Positions 43,535-52,525 of a stretch of 64,000 nt of DNA are shown one piece after another. The DNA comes from Polycladomyces abyssicola. Lineage in GTDB: Bacteria; Bacillota; Bacilli; Thermoactinomycetales; JIR-001. Numbering within the stretch: the stretch's first letter is position 1; each line of letters begins with the position of its first letter. The notes under the pieces are model-generated. The model searched no databases. It was given only the letters and a program-made list of their open reading frames with translations, and had not been told where the DNA came from. The translations under genes were made by a program, and so were the position numbers. Location of the stretch: positions 2,034,001-2,098,000 of the forward strand of contig NZ_AP024601.1 in assembly GCF_018326425.1 (NCBI RefSeq), given 5' to 3'.

Positions 43535-44569
43535 ATGACCGTGCATCTGGAATGGATCGGGATCATGGTGCTGTGGACTTTTCTGTATGGCTATCTGATC
43601 GTGGCGTCCATCGACTTTGGAGCTGGATTTTTTTCCTATTACAGTGCGGTAACCAAACGGGAACACATCATCAACAAGATCATCGACCGGTATTTATCCC
43701 CTGTATGGGAAGTCACCAACGTGTTTCTGGTGTTCTTTTTCGTCGGATTGGTCGGTTTTTTTCCTGAAACAGCGTATTACTACGGAACCGCCTTACTACT
43801 CCCCGGCGGAATCGCCCTCTTGTTGCTGGCGATCCGTGGTTCGTTTTACGCCTTTGCCAACTACGGAGCGCGGAAGAGTCGGTTGTATCTGTTTCTGTAC
43901 GGTGCGACCGGGTTGTTTATCCCCGCCTCTCTGTCTACAGTATTGACCATCTCCGAAGGGGGGTTCATCCGCAAAGAAGGCGATGATGTCATCTTTTTGC
44001 CGGATCGGCTGTTGACCAGCCCGTATTCCTGGGTAGTCGTCTTTCTCGCCTTGGTAAGTGTACTCTATATCAGTGCCAGCTTCCTGACGTTTTATGCACA
44101 CCGTGCAGAAGACCGTCCCGCCATGGAACTGTTGCGCAAATATGCACTCGCCTGGAGCGGACCGACGATTTTGGCCAGTTTTCTCGTCTTTGTGGGTTTG
44201 TCTCAGCACAATCCCCAGCATTTTGCCAAAACCATGGAGCTGTGGTGGATGTTTGCCTTATCCCTGGGCTGCTTCCTCGGAGCGGTCACCCTGATCTGGA
44301 AGCGTAAAGCGTTGGGATGGGCGTTCGTCCTCGTCATGCTGCAGTATGCATTCGCTTTCTATGGTTACGGTATCTCCCACCTGCCGTACCTGTTGTACCC
44401 GTATGTGACGATACACTCCGCATTGACCAACTCCACGATGGGAGTGGCGTTGGTGACGGCGTTTATTGCGGGCCTGTTTTTGCTCGTTCCATCATTGTAT
44501 CTCTTGTTGCGGTTGTTTCTGTTCAATGCAAAATACGTCCGCGGTGAAAAAGGAGGCCCTCACTCTTAA
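43535..44569 (+). CDS. cydB: Cytochrome bd-type quinol oxidase subunit II
   Basis: The 344-residue protein has eight to nine membrane helices and the CydB/YthB start (LWTFLYGYLIVASIDFGAGF), AIRGSFYAFANYG and a conserved GISHLPYLLYPYVTI near the end. It partners with CydA, 12 bases upstream. ABC genes cydCD are not next to it, consistent with the ythAB type rather than cydABCD. Confidence 0.87.
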   Translation: MTVHLEWIGIMVLWTFLYGYLIVASIDFGAGFFSYYSAVTKREHIINKIIDRYLSPVWEVTNVFLVFFFVGLVGFFPETAYYYGTALLLPGGIALLLLAIRGSFYAFANYGARKSRLYLFLYGATGLFIPASLSTVLTISEGGFIRKEGDDVIFLPDRLLTSPYSWVVVFLALVSVLYISASFLTFYAHRAEDRPAMELLRKYALAWSGPTILASFLVFVGLSQHNPQHFAKTMELWWMFALSLGCFLGAVTLIWKRKALGWAFVLVMLQYAFAFYGYGISHLPYLLYPYVTIHSALTNSTMGVALVTAFIAGLFLLVPSLYLLLRLFLFNAKYVRGEKGGPHS

Positions 44570-44776
44570 AGGTGGGGGCTCTACAGCGGCTGGTTCAACC
44601 GTTGGGCGGTTTCCTGCTTTTCACGGCAGCACGGTTGGGGGGACCGGTTAGAAAGAGATCAATGATGTTTAACCTGGGCACTCACCTGAAAATCTGTTGC
44701 GCTTGATCCAATTACCCGACACACTCTGAAAGAGGTCGCAAGAGGATGGTGACGGGACGTCGTCCTCCACTAGGAT

Positions 44777-45523
44777 TCATTCTCCCACGGACATCACACC
44801 ACCTTTTCCGCTCCGACCGAAGCGACGTTCCGCTGCTTCCACCAATGCTTCAAACAATCTCCGGGAAAAAGCGTCCGTCTTTGCCATGCATTCGGGATGC
44901 CACTGTACACCCACGACAAACCGGTGTCGCGCGCTTTCGATTGCCTCGATCACACCATCGACCGTCCGTGCGGCAACCCGCAACGGAGAGGGAACTCTGC
45001 GAACGGCTTGATGATGAAAGCTGTTAACCCGGACAGTATCCGCCTGAGCCAAACGATGCAACAAGGTGCCTTCCACGAGCTGGATCGCATGTGTGGCATG
45101 GTGACGGGGCGATTGCTGACGATGCTGAAGCAGACCGTCGCGTTGGGTATACAAATCTTGATACATGTCTCCTCCCACAGCGATGTTCAATATCTGACAT
45201 CCCCGACAGACAGCCAGAAGCGGTTTATCCCTTTCCAATAAAAGACAGACCAGATCCGTCTCCATGCGATCCCGTTCCGGCACAATCTCTCCCAGTCCGG
45301 GTAACGGCTCTTCCCCAAACAACGATGGATCGATATCCCCTCCACCGGTTAACACCAAACCGTCTAAACGACTTGCCATCTCAGATACAGCCTCCGGATC
45401 ATTACAGTACGGAATCGCCACAGGTGTTCCTCCCGCGTTTCGGACCGCATCGCTGTAATCCCGAGACAACGTCTGCCGCCGTTCTTCCTTAAGGGACATC
45501 GTCAACCCGATCAACGGCCTCAT
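44777..45523 (-). CDS. Gamma-glutamyl-gamma-aminobutyrate hydrolase family (peptidase C26)
   Basis: The 248-residue class-I glutamine-amidotransferase-fold enzyme has LTGGGDIDPSLFGEEP, the nucleophile elbow LAVCRGCQILNIAVGG and the catalytic His-Glu region VGVQWHPECM. PuuD-like members cut gamma-glutamyl bonds in putrescine breakdown; the substrate here is open. ATG 45523 begins RPLIGLT as in the family. Confidence 0.87.
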   Translation of the reverse strand: MRPLIGLTMSLKEERRQTLSRDYSDAVRNAGGTPVAIPYCNDPEAVSEMASRLDGLVLTGGGDIDPSLFGEEPLPGLGEIVPERDRMETDLVCLLLERDKPLLAVCRGCQILNIAVGGDMYQDLYTQRDGLLQHRQQSPRHHATHAIQLVEGTLLHRLAQADTVRVNSFHHQAVRRVPSPLRVAARTVDGVIEAIESARHRFVVGVQWHPECMAKTDAFSRRLFEALVEAAERRFGRSGKGGVMSVGE

Positions 45524-45621
45524 GTTTCCTCCCCCTTTTGATTCGATCCGGATAACCCATTCAGTTGCTGTTTCAATATACGCATCAACAAGCGGCAACT
45601 GTACTGCAGGAATAACCGTTC

Positions 45622-45655
45622 AAAACAAAAACAACACCGGGTGTGTTCGGTGTTG
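45622..45655 (-). terminator. Terminator of the DUF378 gene
   Basis: AACACCG and CGGTGTT pair around GGTGTGTT, with a T-rich minus-strand tail. Confidence 0.7.
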
Positions 45656-45667
45656 TGAGACTCCCAT

Positions 45668-45886
45668 TTATTCTGTTTGACGTACGGGTGCCCGATCTTC
45701 AAACAAGTATTTGATGGAGTAAATTCCCGCCAACCCCACGAGGCTATAAATGATCCGACTGACAATCGAGGATTCGCGCGTGGCGTCTCCTCCAAAGATG
45801 GCGGAAACCATATCCCATTGAAACAGTCCGACCAGCAGCCAGTTCAAAGCACCGACAATCACCAATATGAAAGCCAAGCGCCCCAC
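45668..45886 (-). CDS. DUF378 small membrane protein (YuzA-like)
   Basis: The 72-residue protein has two hydrophobic helices around the family motif VGALNWLLVGLFQWD and a second motif RIIYSLVGLAGIYSI. Function is unknown. AAGGAGG precedes the ATG. Confidence 0.82.
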   Translation of the reverse strand: MGRLAFILVIVGALNWLLVGLFQWDMVSAIFGGDATRESSIVSRIIYSLVGLAGIYSIKYLFEDRAPVRQTE

Positions 45887-45945
45887 CGTTTTTCCTCCTT
45901 TTTACCAATTCAGCTTCAGTATTTCAATATTTGAAAGGATGTATA

Positions 45946-45973
45946 ACAAAAAAACTCCGGGAATTCCGGAGTT
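45946..45973 (-). terminator. Terminator of ispG
   Basis: AACTCCGG-GAATT-CCGGAGTT with T7 on the minus strand, 16 bases past the stop. Confidence 0.8.
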
Positions 45974-45988
45974 CGTAAGAGAAGAAAC

Positions 45989-47080
45989 TTAAGCACCTTG
46001 TTCTGTTTGCTGTTTGCGATACTCTTCCGCCAGCTTATCAATCTCTTTCTTCAGTTCCTCCACCATTTTCTCTTCCGGGATTTTGCGGATGATCTTTCCA
46101 TGCCGGAACAACAATCCCTCTCCGCGCGCACCGGCGATCCCAATGTCCGCTTCTTTGGCTTCCCCTGGACCGTTGACCGCGCAACCCAAGACGGACACCT
46201 TGATCGGTGCTTGAATTTTGGAGATGTATTCCTCAATCTCATTGGCAATGCTGATCAAATCAATCTCAATGCGCCCGCAAGTGGGACAGGAGATCAACGT
46301 AGCGGCATTGGCGGCCAATCCGAAAGCTTTGAGCAATTCCCGCGCTACTTTCACTTCCTCCACCGGATCAGCGCTCAAGGAAATCCGAATGGTGGAGCCG
46401 ATCCCCATCGCCAAAAGCGCACCCAAGCCGGCGGCGCTTTTTACTGTGCCTGAGAACAATGTGCCCGATTCGGTAATACCGAGATGGAGCGGATAGCGGA
46501 ATGTTTCAGCCGCTTTTTTGTAAGCCTCGATCGCGAGACGCACATCAGACGCTTTGAGCGATACGACGATGTCGTGGAAATCGAGCTCTTCCAAAATGCC
46601 AATATGGTAGAGGGCGCTTTCGACCATTCCCTCTGCGGTCGGATAGCCGTATTTCTCCAAAATCCGTTTTTCCAATGAACCTGCGTTAACTCCGATCCGG
46701 ATGGGAATGCCCCGTTCTTTTGCAGCCTTGACCACGGCTTCCACTTTTTCACGTCGACCGATGTTACCGGGGTTGATCCGGATCTTGTCGATCCCGCCTT
46801 CAATCGCTTTCAACGCCAATTTGTAATCAAAATGAATGTCCGCCACCAACGGCACGTTTACTTCTTTTTTGATCAACGGGATGGCTTCCGCAGCCCGCAT
46901 GTCCGGCACCGCAATACGGACAATTTGGCAACCCGCTTCCGCCAGTCGATTGATTTCTTCCACTGTTGCTTTGACATCGTGCGTTTTGGTGGTGGTCATA
47001 CTTTGAATGACCACTTGATCATTCCCGCCGATTTGGATGTTCCCAACTTTAACGGGTCTGGTTTCCGTTCGATGGAACAT
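45989..47080 (-). CDS. ispG: 4-hydroxy-3-methylbut-2-enyl diphosphate synthase
   Basis: The 363-residue enzyme performs the penultimate step of the MEP isoprenoid pathway. It shows [31 protein letters not shown], and the 4Fe-4S region ISCPTCGR with CAVNGPGEA. Length matches bacterial IspG. ATG 47080 follows AAAGGAG; an earlier in-frame ATG (47113) lacks a site. Confidence 0.93.
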   Translation of the reverse strand: MFHRTETRPVKVGNIQIGGNDQVVIQSMTTTKTHDVKATVEEINRLAEAGCQIVRIAVPDMRAAEAIPLIKKEVNVPLVADIHFDYKLALKAIEGGIDKIRINPGNIGRREKVEAVVKAAKERGIPIRIGVNAGSLEKRILEKYGYPTAEGMVESALYHIGILEELDFHDIVVSLKASDVRLAIEAYKKAAETFRYPLHLGITESGTLFSGTVKSAAGLGALLAMGIGSTIRISLSADPVEEVKVARELLKAFGLAANAATLISCPTCGRIEIDLISIANEIEEYISKIQAPIKVSVLGCAVNGPGEAKEADIGIAGARGEGLLFRHGKIIRKIPEEKMVEELKKEIDKLAEEYRKQQTEQGA

Positions 47081-47424
47081 GGATCTGATCGCTCCTTTGT
47101 ATCGATCCCTCAAATGATGGCGTTATGACAATAATGGATGAGTTCTCTACATTCCACCTATACGAGTATACCATATTTCAGACAGACGAAAAGGGAGCCT
47201 TTTGGCTCCCCGGGTCTGATGACTACGTGATCACCATGCGATTTCGGAACACGCGCAATTTGTCAACAACCTAAAAGAGCCTTTGGCTCCATGTAAACGG
47301 TCATTAAGTTATTCAAACAGACCACCAAGGTGTCTCCATCAATCCCTAATACCAGACACACCTGGTCGCTTGGCTGGAAGAAGACGTTTGTCAACCTGAG
47401 CTATTCACAGCATGAAGTGTTGTA
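47081..47424. other. Intergenic region with two related hairpins
   Basis: 344 bases without a gene. GGGAGCC-TTTT-GGCTCCC (47193-47210) and GAGCC-TTT-GGCTC (about 47275-47288) resemble each other, and the second is preceded by a TTTGTCAACAACCT box (47259-47272). On the minus strand either can terminate the YkuS-like gene. Confidence 0.55.
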
Positions 47425-47673
47425 TCAGGTTCCCGCACGTTCCTGGACTGCACGGTACACTTCTTCCACCGTCTGTCCCTTGGCACTGATCACCGGTGCG
47501 CCCGTGTCAATGTTTTGCATTCCCATCACATCTTTGTCCACACCTGAAATCACACAGCAATCGCAAGTGTCAAGCTGAGTCGACGCGTTCAACGGAACGA
47601 CTTCATAACCATTGTGACGCAGATATTCTTGTACGTGTTTCAAATCATCTTCCACAGCGATGCGTTTCGCCAT
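47425..47673 (-). CDS. UPF0180 (YkuS-like) protein
   Basis: The 82-residue protein starts MAKRIAVEDDLKHVQEYLR and contains CDCCVISGVDKDVMGMQNI, the conserved core of the UPF0180/YkuS family, which has no assigned function. AGGAGG precedes the ATG. Confidence 0.83.
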   Translation of the reverse strand: MAKRIAVEDDLKHVQEYLRHNGYEVVPLNASTQLDTCDCCVISGVDKDVMGMQNIDTGAPVISAKGQTVEEVYRAVQERAGT

Positions 47674-47745
47674 GACGGACACCTCCTTCATGGACCATAG
47701 GTTTTCACATACTGCCCCGTGATATGCGGGTGATTTTCGGATCCG

Positions 47746-47907
47746 TTATAACGAATCAGCCTGACGAACGTAGGCGACTAATGCGACGTCCTGCTGCAGT
47801 AAGCGGTGTAACTCTTGTTCCGCCTGTGAGATCGTCCGCATCACATCAGGACGATCTTCCAGGTTGATCAATCGGTAACTTTCCTTGCTTTGATCATACG
47901 TGTTCAT
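47746..47907 (-). CDS. Unrecognised 53-residue protein coupled to yqzE
   Basis: A small helical acidic protein (MNTYDQSKESYRLINLED at its start). No family is recognised. Its ATG overlaps the yqzE stop (ATGA) and CAGGAGATC gives a site, so it is probably translated with yqzE. Confidence 0.5.
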   Translation of the reverse strand: MNTYDQSKESYRLINLEDRPDVMRTISQAEQELHRLLQQDVALVAYVRQADSL

Positions 47908-48089
47908 GATCTCCTGATCCGTTCCTTTCGCTTGTTCATCATCATGCTCAACGAAATGGGAAGCATGCCAAACCATCGTAAAGTCCACGGCTCTTTCTTT
48001 TTCTGCAATTGTTTGCGTTCCTGCTTCGGTGTTTCCACATACCAGATCATCCGTTCCAACATCATGCGTATCAAATCTTTGGAAGACAA
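47904..48089 (-). CDS. yqzE: YqzE-family protein
   Basis: The 61-residue protein shows the YqzE pattern: an N-terminal helix (SSKDLIRMMLERMIWYVE), TPKQERKQLQKKKEPW, then RWFGMLPISLSMMM. yqzE follows comGG in Bacillus as here. Start is TTG 48089, after GGGGGGTG, which lies in a hairpin (48096-48129). Confidence 0.78.
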   Translation of the reverse strand: MSSKDLIRMMLERMIWYVETPKQERKQLQKKKEPWTLRWFGMLPISLSMMMNKRKERIRRS

Positions 48090-48095
48090 AACAAC

Positions 48096-48129
48096 ACCCC
48101 CCACGGTCTTAGCATGACCGCAAGGGGGC
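48096..48129 (-). promoter_or_regulatory. Hairpin holding the yqzE ribosome binding site
   Basis: On the minus strand CCCCCTTGCGGTC pairs with GACCGTGGGGGG around ATGCTAA. The G run is the yqzE SD, so folding would hide it. A CGTGTTTAAACACG palindrome (48129-48142) adjoins. Confidence 0.5.
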
Positions 48130-48291
48130 GTGTTTAAACACGAGTCTATCTCCCGACACCACTGGCTGTTCCATTTCCGCTGCCACTTCATTAGCGTTTG
48201 GCCCAGTGATCTCCACTTTCCAGTCGGCAAAATCGCATTTACTTGGCCCGTCGAATGAGAGTCTCTGTACGGCAGGACAGTCAAGTTCGCA

Positions 48292-48741
48292 TCAGCGTGT
48301 CGACGACGTTGGTAATCGTTCCCATCGGACGATGGTCCATCTCCGGTTTTCCAGCACAGCGCGGACGGTTTGGACGACTCCGTTTTTCCGCTCTCCAACG
48401 GCCGTCACGTTCCAATAACCGGACGGGCCCGGTTGGCCCCGAACCTGCACTTTCGTCCCATCCCAGTTAAAAGACAGGGTCTCTGGAACGGTTCTCCGCT
48501 CGGCCAGCATCGTCTGAATCCGGGCAATCCCTGTTTCCGCCGCATACTGCGCCTGCGTCATTTCCCACTGCCACATCGTATCGTCCCTGTTGTCGGACAA
48601 GCTGCTCACAGCAGCGGTCAGCAACAGGAATAGCGTCATCGTCACAGCCAATACCACCGGCAACGCGAAGCCGTCTTGCCGACTACGGACTGTCTGCAGT
48701 TGAGCGACATCGAACAAACGTAACCACTTCTTCGTCGGCAT
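48292..48741 (-). CDS. comGG: ComGG-like minor pseudopilin
   Basis: The 149-residue protein has a pilin-type hydrophobic helix (about residues 24-47: GFALPVVLAVTMTLFLLLTA) and a soluble C-terminal part resembling PilX/ComGG. It is the seventh comG gene. It overlaps comGF by 59 bases; a shorter start at TTG 48717 is possible. Identity as ComGG rests mainly on position. Confidence 0.7.
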   Translation of the reverse strand: MPTKKWLRLFDVAQLQTVRSRQDGFALPVVLAVTMTLFLLLTAAVSSLSDNRDDTMWQWEMTQAQYAAETGIARIQTMLAERRTVPETLSFNWDGTKVQVRGQPGPSGYWNVTAVGERKNGVVQTVRAVLENRRWTIVRWERLPTSSTR

Positions 48742-49213
48742 ACCAGTTTTGCAGTCCCACCTCCACCTTCACTCCGTCTTCCACCGGAACGAAAGAAAGA
48801 AAATACACTTCGTGCAGCAGAACGGTCGTCCCGGAGAAGGAACGCTCACCGGGATGACGAACATTCCGGATGACCCGCCGTTTTTTCAGCTGGTAACGCA
48901 CGATACTCCCTTCGGGGCGCTCCAACCACAAAGCACCGTCCGTTCCAGAACGAACCCTGACCGCTCCCCGAATTTCATCCCGGATATCACTGACAAACGC
49001 ATTGGCTTCCATCTGCAACTGCTCCCGGCCGATCTGTTTTTTCAGCGAGGATTCGACTGTAAACGCAAGGGTAAACACGATCGGGAGCATCAACATCCAC
49101 AACGCCGTTGTCACTACCATTTCCACATAAGTAAATCCGGCTTGCCGCTTCAGGGCATAAACTGACGGGCGCGCAGACGAAGAAGTTGTTCTTGTTTCCG
49201 AAAGTCCCGCCAT
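48683..49213 (-). CDS. comGF: ComGF-like minor pseudopilin
   Basis: The 176-residue protein has a prepilin peptidase site KRQAG/FTYVEM (about residues 23-33) and a hydrophobic helix after it. Its N-terminal leader overlaps comGE by 64 bases. ATG 49213 follows GGTGA. It likely helps initiate the DNA-uptake pseudopilus. Confidence 0.75.
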   Translation of the reverse strand: MAGLSETRTTSSSARPSVYALKRQAGFTYVEMVVTTALWMLMLPIVFTLAFTVESSLKKQIGREQLQMEANAFVSDIRDEIRGAVRVRSGTDGALWLERPEGSIVRYQLKKRRVIRNVRHPGERSFSGTTVLLHEVYFLSFVPVEDGVKVEVGLQNWYADEEVVTFVRCRSTADSP

Positions 49214-49521
49214 CGTATCACCACTTCCGACTCCAACAAACGGGAATGAATCCACTTTTTGTGGAGAGTGACCCGAAACATCGTCCCAGCGCGGCTCATC
49301 TCCATCGTCCTGTTGACCGGCGGCACAACCCGTTCCCGTTGGAGACGTTCCATTTGTTCCTGTATCAACTGAACGGCTTCAAAGCGCTCATCCTGCACCT
49401 GTTGTCGGATTCGCAACTCGGCAAATGCCGGAATGGCCGTAACAGCCAACAAACCGAGAATCATCAGCGCGGTTAACACCTCTGCCAATGTGAAACCGCG
49501 TTCAACGCCAAACTTTTTCAC
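49150..49521 (-). CDS. comGE: ComGE-like minor pseudopilin
   Basis: The 123-residue protein has a short leader and a prepilin site VERG/FTLAEVL with the conserved Glu at position 5 of the mature form, then a hydrophobic helix. Its GTG overlaps the comGD stop (GTGA). Confidence 0.78.
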   Translation of the reverse strand: MKKFGVERGFTLAEVLTALMILGLLAVTAIPAFAELRIRQQVQDERFEAVQLIQEQMERLQRERVVPPVNRTMEMSRAGTMFRVTLHKKWIHSRLLESEVVIRWRDFRKQEQLLRLRARQFMP

Positions 49522-49982
49522 GGTACCGTCTCCACACGGACACGCCCCGACGCCACCTGGACGATCACCTTTCCCCGGACCGTGTTTCCCTCCATCAGGT
49601 GAATCGTTCCACCCCGCACCTGCCCGCTTCGATGAAATTCTAGACGACCGCCCGGATAGTTGCTGACCAGTCGGTATCTTCGCGGCACTTCACCCGTCCT
49701 CCATACGGTGGAACCGGAGAGAATTCGATAATGTCGACCATCTTTCATCACTTGTACAACCACCTCCCGTTCGCGGCTCACCGCCCACCGCTGTGCCATA
49801 CGCAAATCCGATTGCAGGCGGGACAAAGTCATCTCCCGATCCACCCGTTCCCCGATTTGCGCCGCGGCCGGAAATGCCAACGCGGCCAACAGACCGATAC
49901 ATGCCAGAGTCAATGCCATCTCCAACAAAGTCCATCCGCCTTCCTTCCCGGGGATGGATGTCCGCCCAAGCATCAAACACAT
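49518..49982 (-). CDS. comGD: ComGD-like pseudopilin
   Basis: The 154-residue protein has the prepilin site GKEGG/WTLLEMALTL (Trp in place of Phe at +1) and a GspH-like C-terminal domain. The Trp at +1 is unusual but the rest of the site is intact. It starts three bases after comGC. Confidence 0.78.
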   Translation of the reverse strand: MCLMLGRTSIPGKEGGWTLLEMALTLACIGLLAALAFPAAAQIGERVDREMTLSRLQSDLRMAQRWAVSREREVVVQVMKDGRHYRILSGSTVWRTGEVPRRYRLVSNYPGGRLEFHRSGQVRGGTIHLMEGNTVRGKVIVQVASGRVRVETVP

Positions 49983-49984
49983 GG

Positions 49985-50320
49985 CTACTCACCATGTTTC
50001 GAACAACGAACCCGTTTTTCCGGCGGTGCATCCGGTTGGATCGTATATTTGCCGTGGGCGGGGCATACGGGTTCTGTTCTGAGATACCCTCTTTTTTTCA
50101 ATTCCGCCACGTTGGGAGGGTATTTTCCCATCTCCAGGTAATAATTGTCCGCCTGAGCGCCGATCAGTTGTCGGTTGGCTTGACACGCCCGGGCCTGCGC
50201 CTTTTCTCCGGCCGATTTCAAGTTGGGTAAGGCGATGGCGATGATCACGCCGATGATGAACAGCACCACCAACATTTCCACCAAGGTGAATCCCCGTTGG
50301 TTCCCGATCGGGGAACGCAT
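49985..50320 (-). CDS. comGC: ComGC major pseudopilin
   Basis: The 111-residue protein is the main pilin of the competence pseudopilus, with prepilin site QRG/FTLVEMLVVLFIIGV and two cysteines in the C-terminal part (VCPAHGK, RCSKHGE) that could form a disulfide. Length fits (about 100). It follows comGB by 15 bases. Confidence 0.87.
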   Translation of the reverse strand: MRSPIGNQRGFTLVEMLVVLFIIGVIIAIALPNLKSAGEKAQARACQANRQLIGAQADNYYLEMGKYPPNVAELKKRGYLRTEPVCPAHGKYTIQPDAPPEKRVRCSKHGE

Positions 50321-50335
50321 GCGTCCACATCCCTT

Positions 50336-51376
50336 CTATATGGCTTTCACCAGCTGTAGCATTGGTAAAAACAGCGCCATCACCGTGACAGCGATCATGA
50401 GACCGATGCAAAAGATGAGTACGGGTTCCAAACTTCGTGTAAATCGGCGAATTTGTTCATGCATCAATACTTCCGTTCCCTTGGCCATCGACAACAGGGC
50501 TTGATCCAGTCGCCCGGTTTCCTCTCCCAGAGCGACCCATTGGGAAAGCGTCGGCAATAACAGATCGGATCCACCGTGTTTCAACGCATTGTGCAGGGAT
50601 TCTCCCGACAACAAGCAAGATCGAACCCGGTCAATGGATGCCTTTAACGACCACCATGGTGTCAACTCCCGCATGATGTCCAATGCGCGCAAGAGCGGAA
50701 CGCCCGCCCTCAGCAACAATCCCAGCTGAATGGAAAAATAGTGTGTAAAACGATAGCGAAACATCCGCCGAACCATCGGCAATCGAACTAGCCGTTCGAT
50801 CCACGGTGTACGTCCCCGGGAAGGCAGCATGCGCAAACCGATCCCTATCACACTCAAGAGAGCAACACTCCACACCACCCACACCAGAGCATCATTCAGC
50901 CAGGTATAGAGGCGAATCATTCCGACCGTGAACGGGGGTAATTCCAAACCCATTGTTTCATATAAGACCGCAAATCGCGGAATGACAGTAGTGATCAGAA
51001 AAAGAAACGAAAGAATCACCAAAACGAACACGATTACGGGATAGATCACGGCCTGCCCGATTTCCCGTCTCCTGCGCGCAAGCTCGTGATAGTACGCTTC
51101 GCACTGATGCAACCCCTGCCCATAATCTCCGTGCTCTTCCGCCGCACTGACGAACGATAGAAAAAGCGGTGGCATCCCTTCTTCCCGCAAGGCTTGTGAG
51201 AAACTGACTCCTTCATTCAACTTTTGCCGGATCCGTTCGGCCTGTGCGGAAGTGATCACCCGTTGTTCCGCCAGAATCGCAATGCCGGGCAACAGCGGGA
51301 ATCCGCTATCCAGCAGGTGAGCGAGCGTCCGACTGAACATCGCCAACCGTTCCGCCGTCCACTTCCATTTCCTCAA
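50336..51376 (-). CDS. comGB: ComGB pilus assembly membrane protein
   Basis: The 346-residue GspF-family protein has two GspF repeats, each with a helical cytoplasmic part and membrane helices, and the motif ALGEETGRLDQALL near the second repeat. It is the inner-membrane platform for ComGA. The TTG start at 51376 follows GGTGGAG and overlaps comGA by 71 bases. Confidence 0.85.
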   Translation of the reverse strand: MRKWKWTAERLAMFSRTLAHLLDSGFPLLPGIAILAEQRVITSAQAERIRQKLNEGVSFSQALREEGMPPLFLSFVSAAEEHGDYGQGLHQCEAYYHELARRRREIGQAVIYPVIVFVLVILSFLFLITTVIPRFAVLYETMGLELPPFTVGMIRLYTWLNDALVWVVWSVALLSVIGIGLRMLPSRGRTPWIERLVRLPMVRRMFRYRFTHYFSIQLGLLLRAGVPLLRALDIMRELTPWWSLKASIDRVRSCLLSGESLHNALKHGGSDLLLPTLSQWVALGEETGRLDQALLSMAKGTEVLMHEQIRRFTRSLEPVLIFCIGLMIAVTVMALFLPMLQLVKAI

Positions 51377-52451
51377 TGTACTCCACCACCCGAAGACACT
51401 CTTCCCACGTCGTGATACCAGCTGCTGCCCGTTCCTTCACATGGTCGGCGATGGTACGCACACCCCGGTGCAACAGATGTTTCCGCATCCGTTCCGATGG
51501 CCATCCTTCCGCAATGCCGCGACTCAATGACTCATCCACCGTGACCACTTCAAACACTCCCGTTCGCCCGTGATACCCTGTCTGCTGACAATCCGGACAT
51601 CCTTCGCCTACGCATGAACCGCAAACCCGCCGAACCAATCGCTGGGCGACGGCGCCGATCAGCGTGGCCGCCACCCGGTACGGCTCTACCCCCATATCGA
51701 GCAGACGGGTGATGGAACTCAGCGCATCCGGGGTATGCAGGGTTGACAACACGAGATGTCCGGTCATGGCTGCACGCACAGCAATATCCGCTGTCTCTCT
51801 GTCCCGTATTTCACCCACCATGATCACGTTGGGATCTTGGCGGAGTACGGCGCGCAAACCCGCAGCAAAAGTGAAGCCCGCTTTCGGGTGGATCTGAATC
51901 TGGTTGACCCCTGGCATCTGATACTCCACCGGGTCTTCCAATGTCACGATATTGGTCTCCGGACGATTCAACTCGCGTAACATCGCATACAACGTCGTCG
52001 TCTTCCCCGCACCGGTCGGACCGGTGACCACGATCAATCCATGCGGTCGGGCAATCAAACGCGTCACACGGGACAGCTCCGGCTCGTCCATTCCTAATTC
52101 GGCCAACAGCCATCCGTCAGGACGGTCGCGCAACAAACGGAGAACCACCTTTTCCCCGTGCACGGTTGGCATCGTAGATATGCGCACATCCACCTTTTCA
52201 CCCCGATGTCGGATCGTCATCGCCCCATCCTGGGGCAGACGTTTTTCCCCGATATCCAAATGGCCCATCACTTTTAAGCGGGACACGTATCGTAACATCC
52301 ACTCAGACGGAATGCGATCGATCACCGTCAAAAATCCGTCGATTCGAAACCGGATGCGCAAACCGTCCCCCTGTGGCTCCACATGGATATCGCTGGCTCG
52401 CATGTCAATCGCCCGCTCCAGCAATTTCGCAATCGATGCCGGAATATCCAT
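51306..52451 (-). CDS. comGA: ComGA competence traffic ATPase
   Basis: The 381-residue GspE-type ATPase has the Asp box and Walker A GPTGAGKTT (residues 144-152), Walker B region DPNVIMVGEIRDRETADIA, the His box LSTLHTPDA and a tetracysteine zinc site (CGSCVGEGCPDC). It powers pseudopilus assembly for DNA uptake. ATG 52451 follows GAGGTGG; an ATG at 52484 has AGGAGG too close and would be leaderless given the promoter below. Confidence 0.9.
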   Translation of the reverse strand: MDIPASIAKLLERAIDMRASDIHVEPQGDGLRIRFRIDGFLTVIDRIPSEWMLRYVSRLKVMGHLDIGEKRLPQDGAMTIRHRGEKVDVRISTMPTVHGEKVVLRLLRDRPDGWLLAELGMDEPELSRVTRLIARPHGLIVVTGPTGAGKTTTLYAMLRELNRPETNIVTLEDPVEYQMPGVNQIQIHPKAGFTFAAGLRAVLRQDPNVIMVGEIRDRETADIAVRAAMTGHLVLSTLHTPDALSSITRLLDMGVEPYRVAATLIGAVAQRLVRRVCGSCVGEGCPDCQQTGYHGRTGVFEVVTVDESLSRGIAEGWPSERMRKHLLHRGVRTIADHVKERAAAGITTWEECLRVVEYIEEMEVDGGTVGDVQSDARSPAG

Positions 52452-52492
52452 CTCCCACCACCTCACCCTTTTATACCCATGCACCTCCTACC

Positions 52493-52519
52493 ATTCTACA
52501 AATTTCAACATTTTCCTCT
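52493..52519 (-). promoter_or_regulatory. Sigma-H-like promoter of comG
   Basis: AGAGGAAAA (-35, 52511-52519) and GTAGAAT (-10, 52493-52499), 11 bases apart, match the sigma-H consensus RnAGGAwWW-N11/12-RnnGAAT at every defined position. No ComK box (AAAA-N5-TTTT) is visible. Confidence 0.6.
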
Positions 52520-52525
52520 TTTTGT

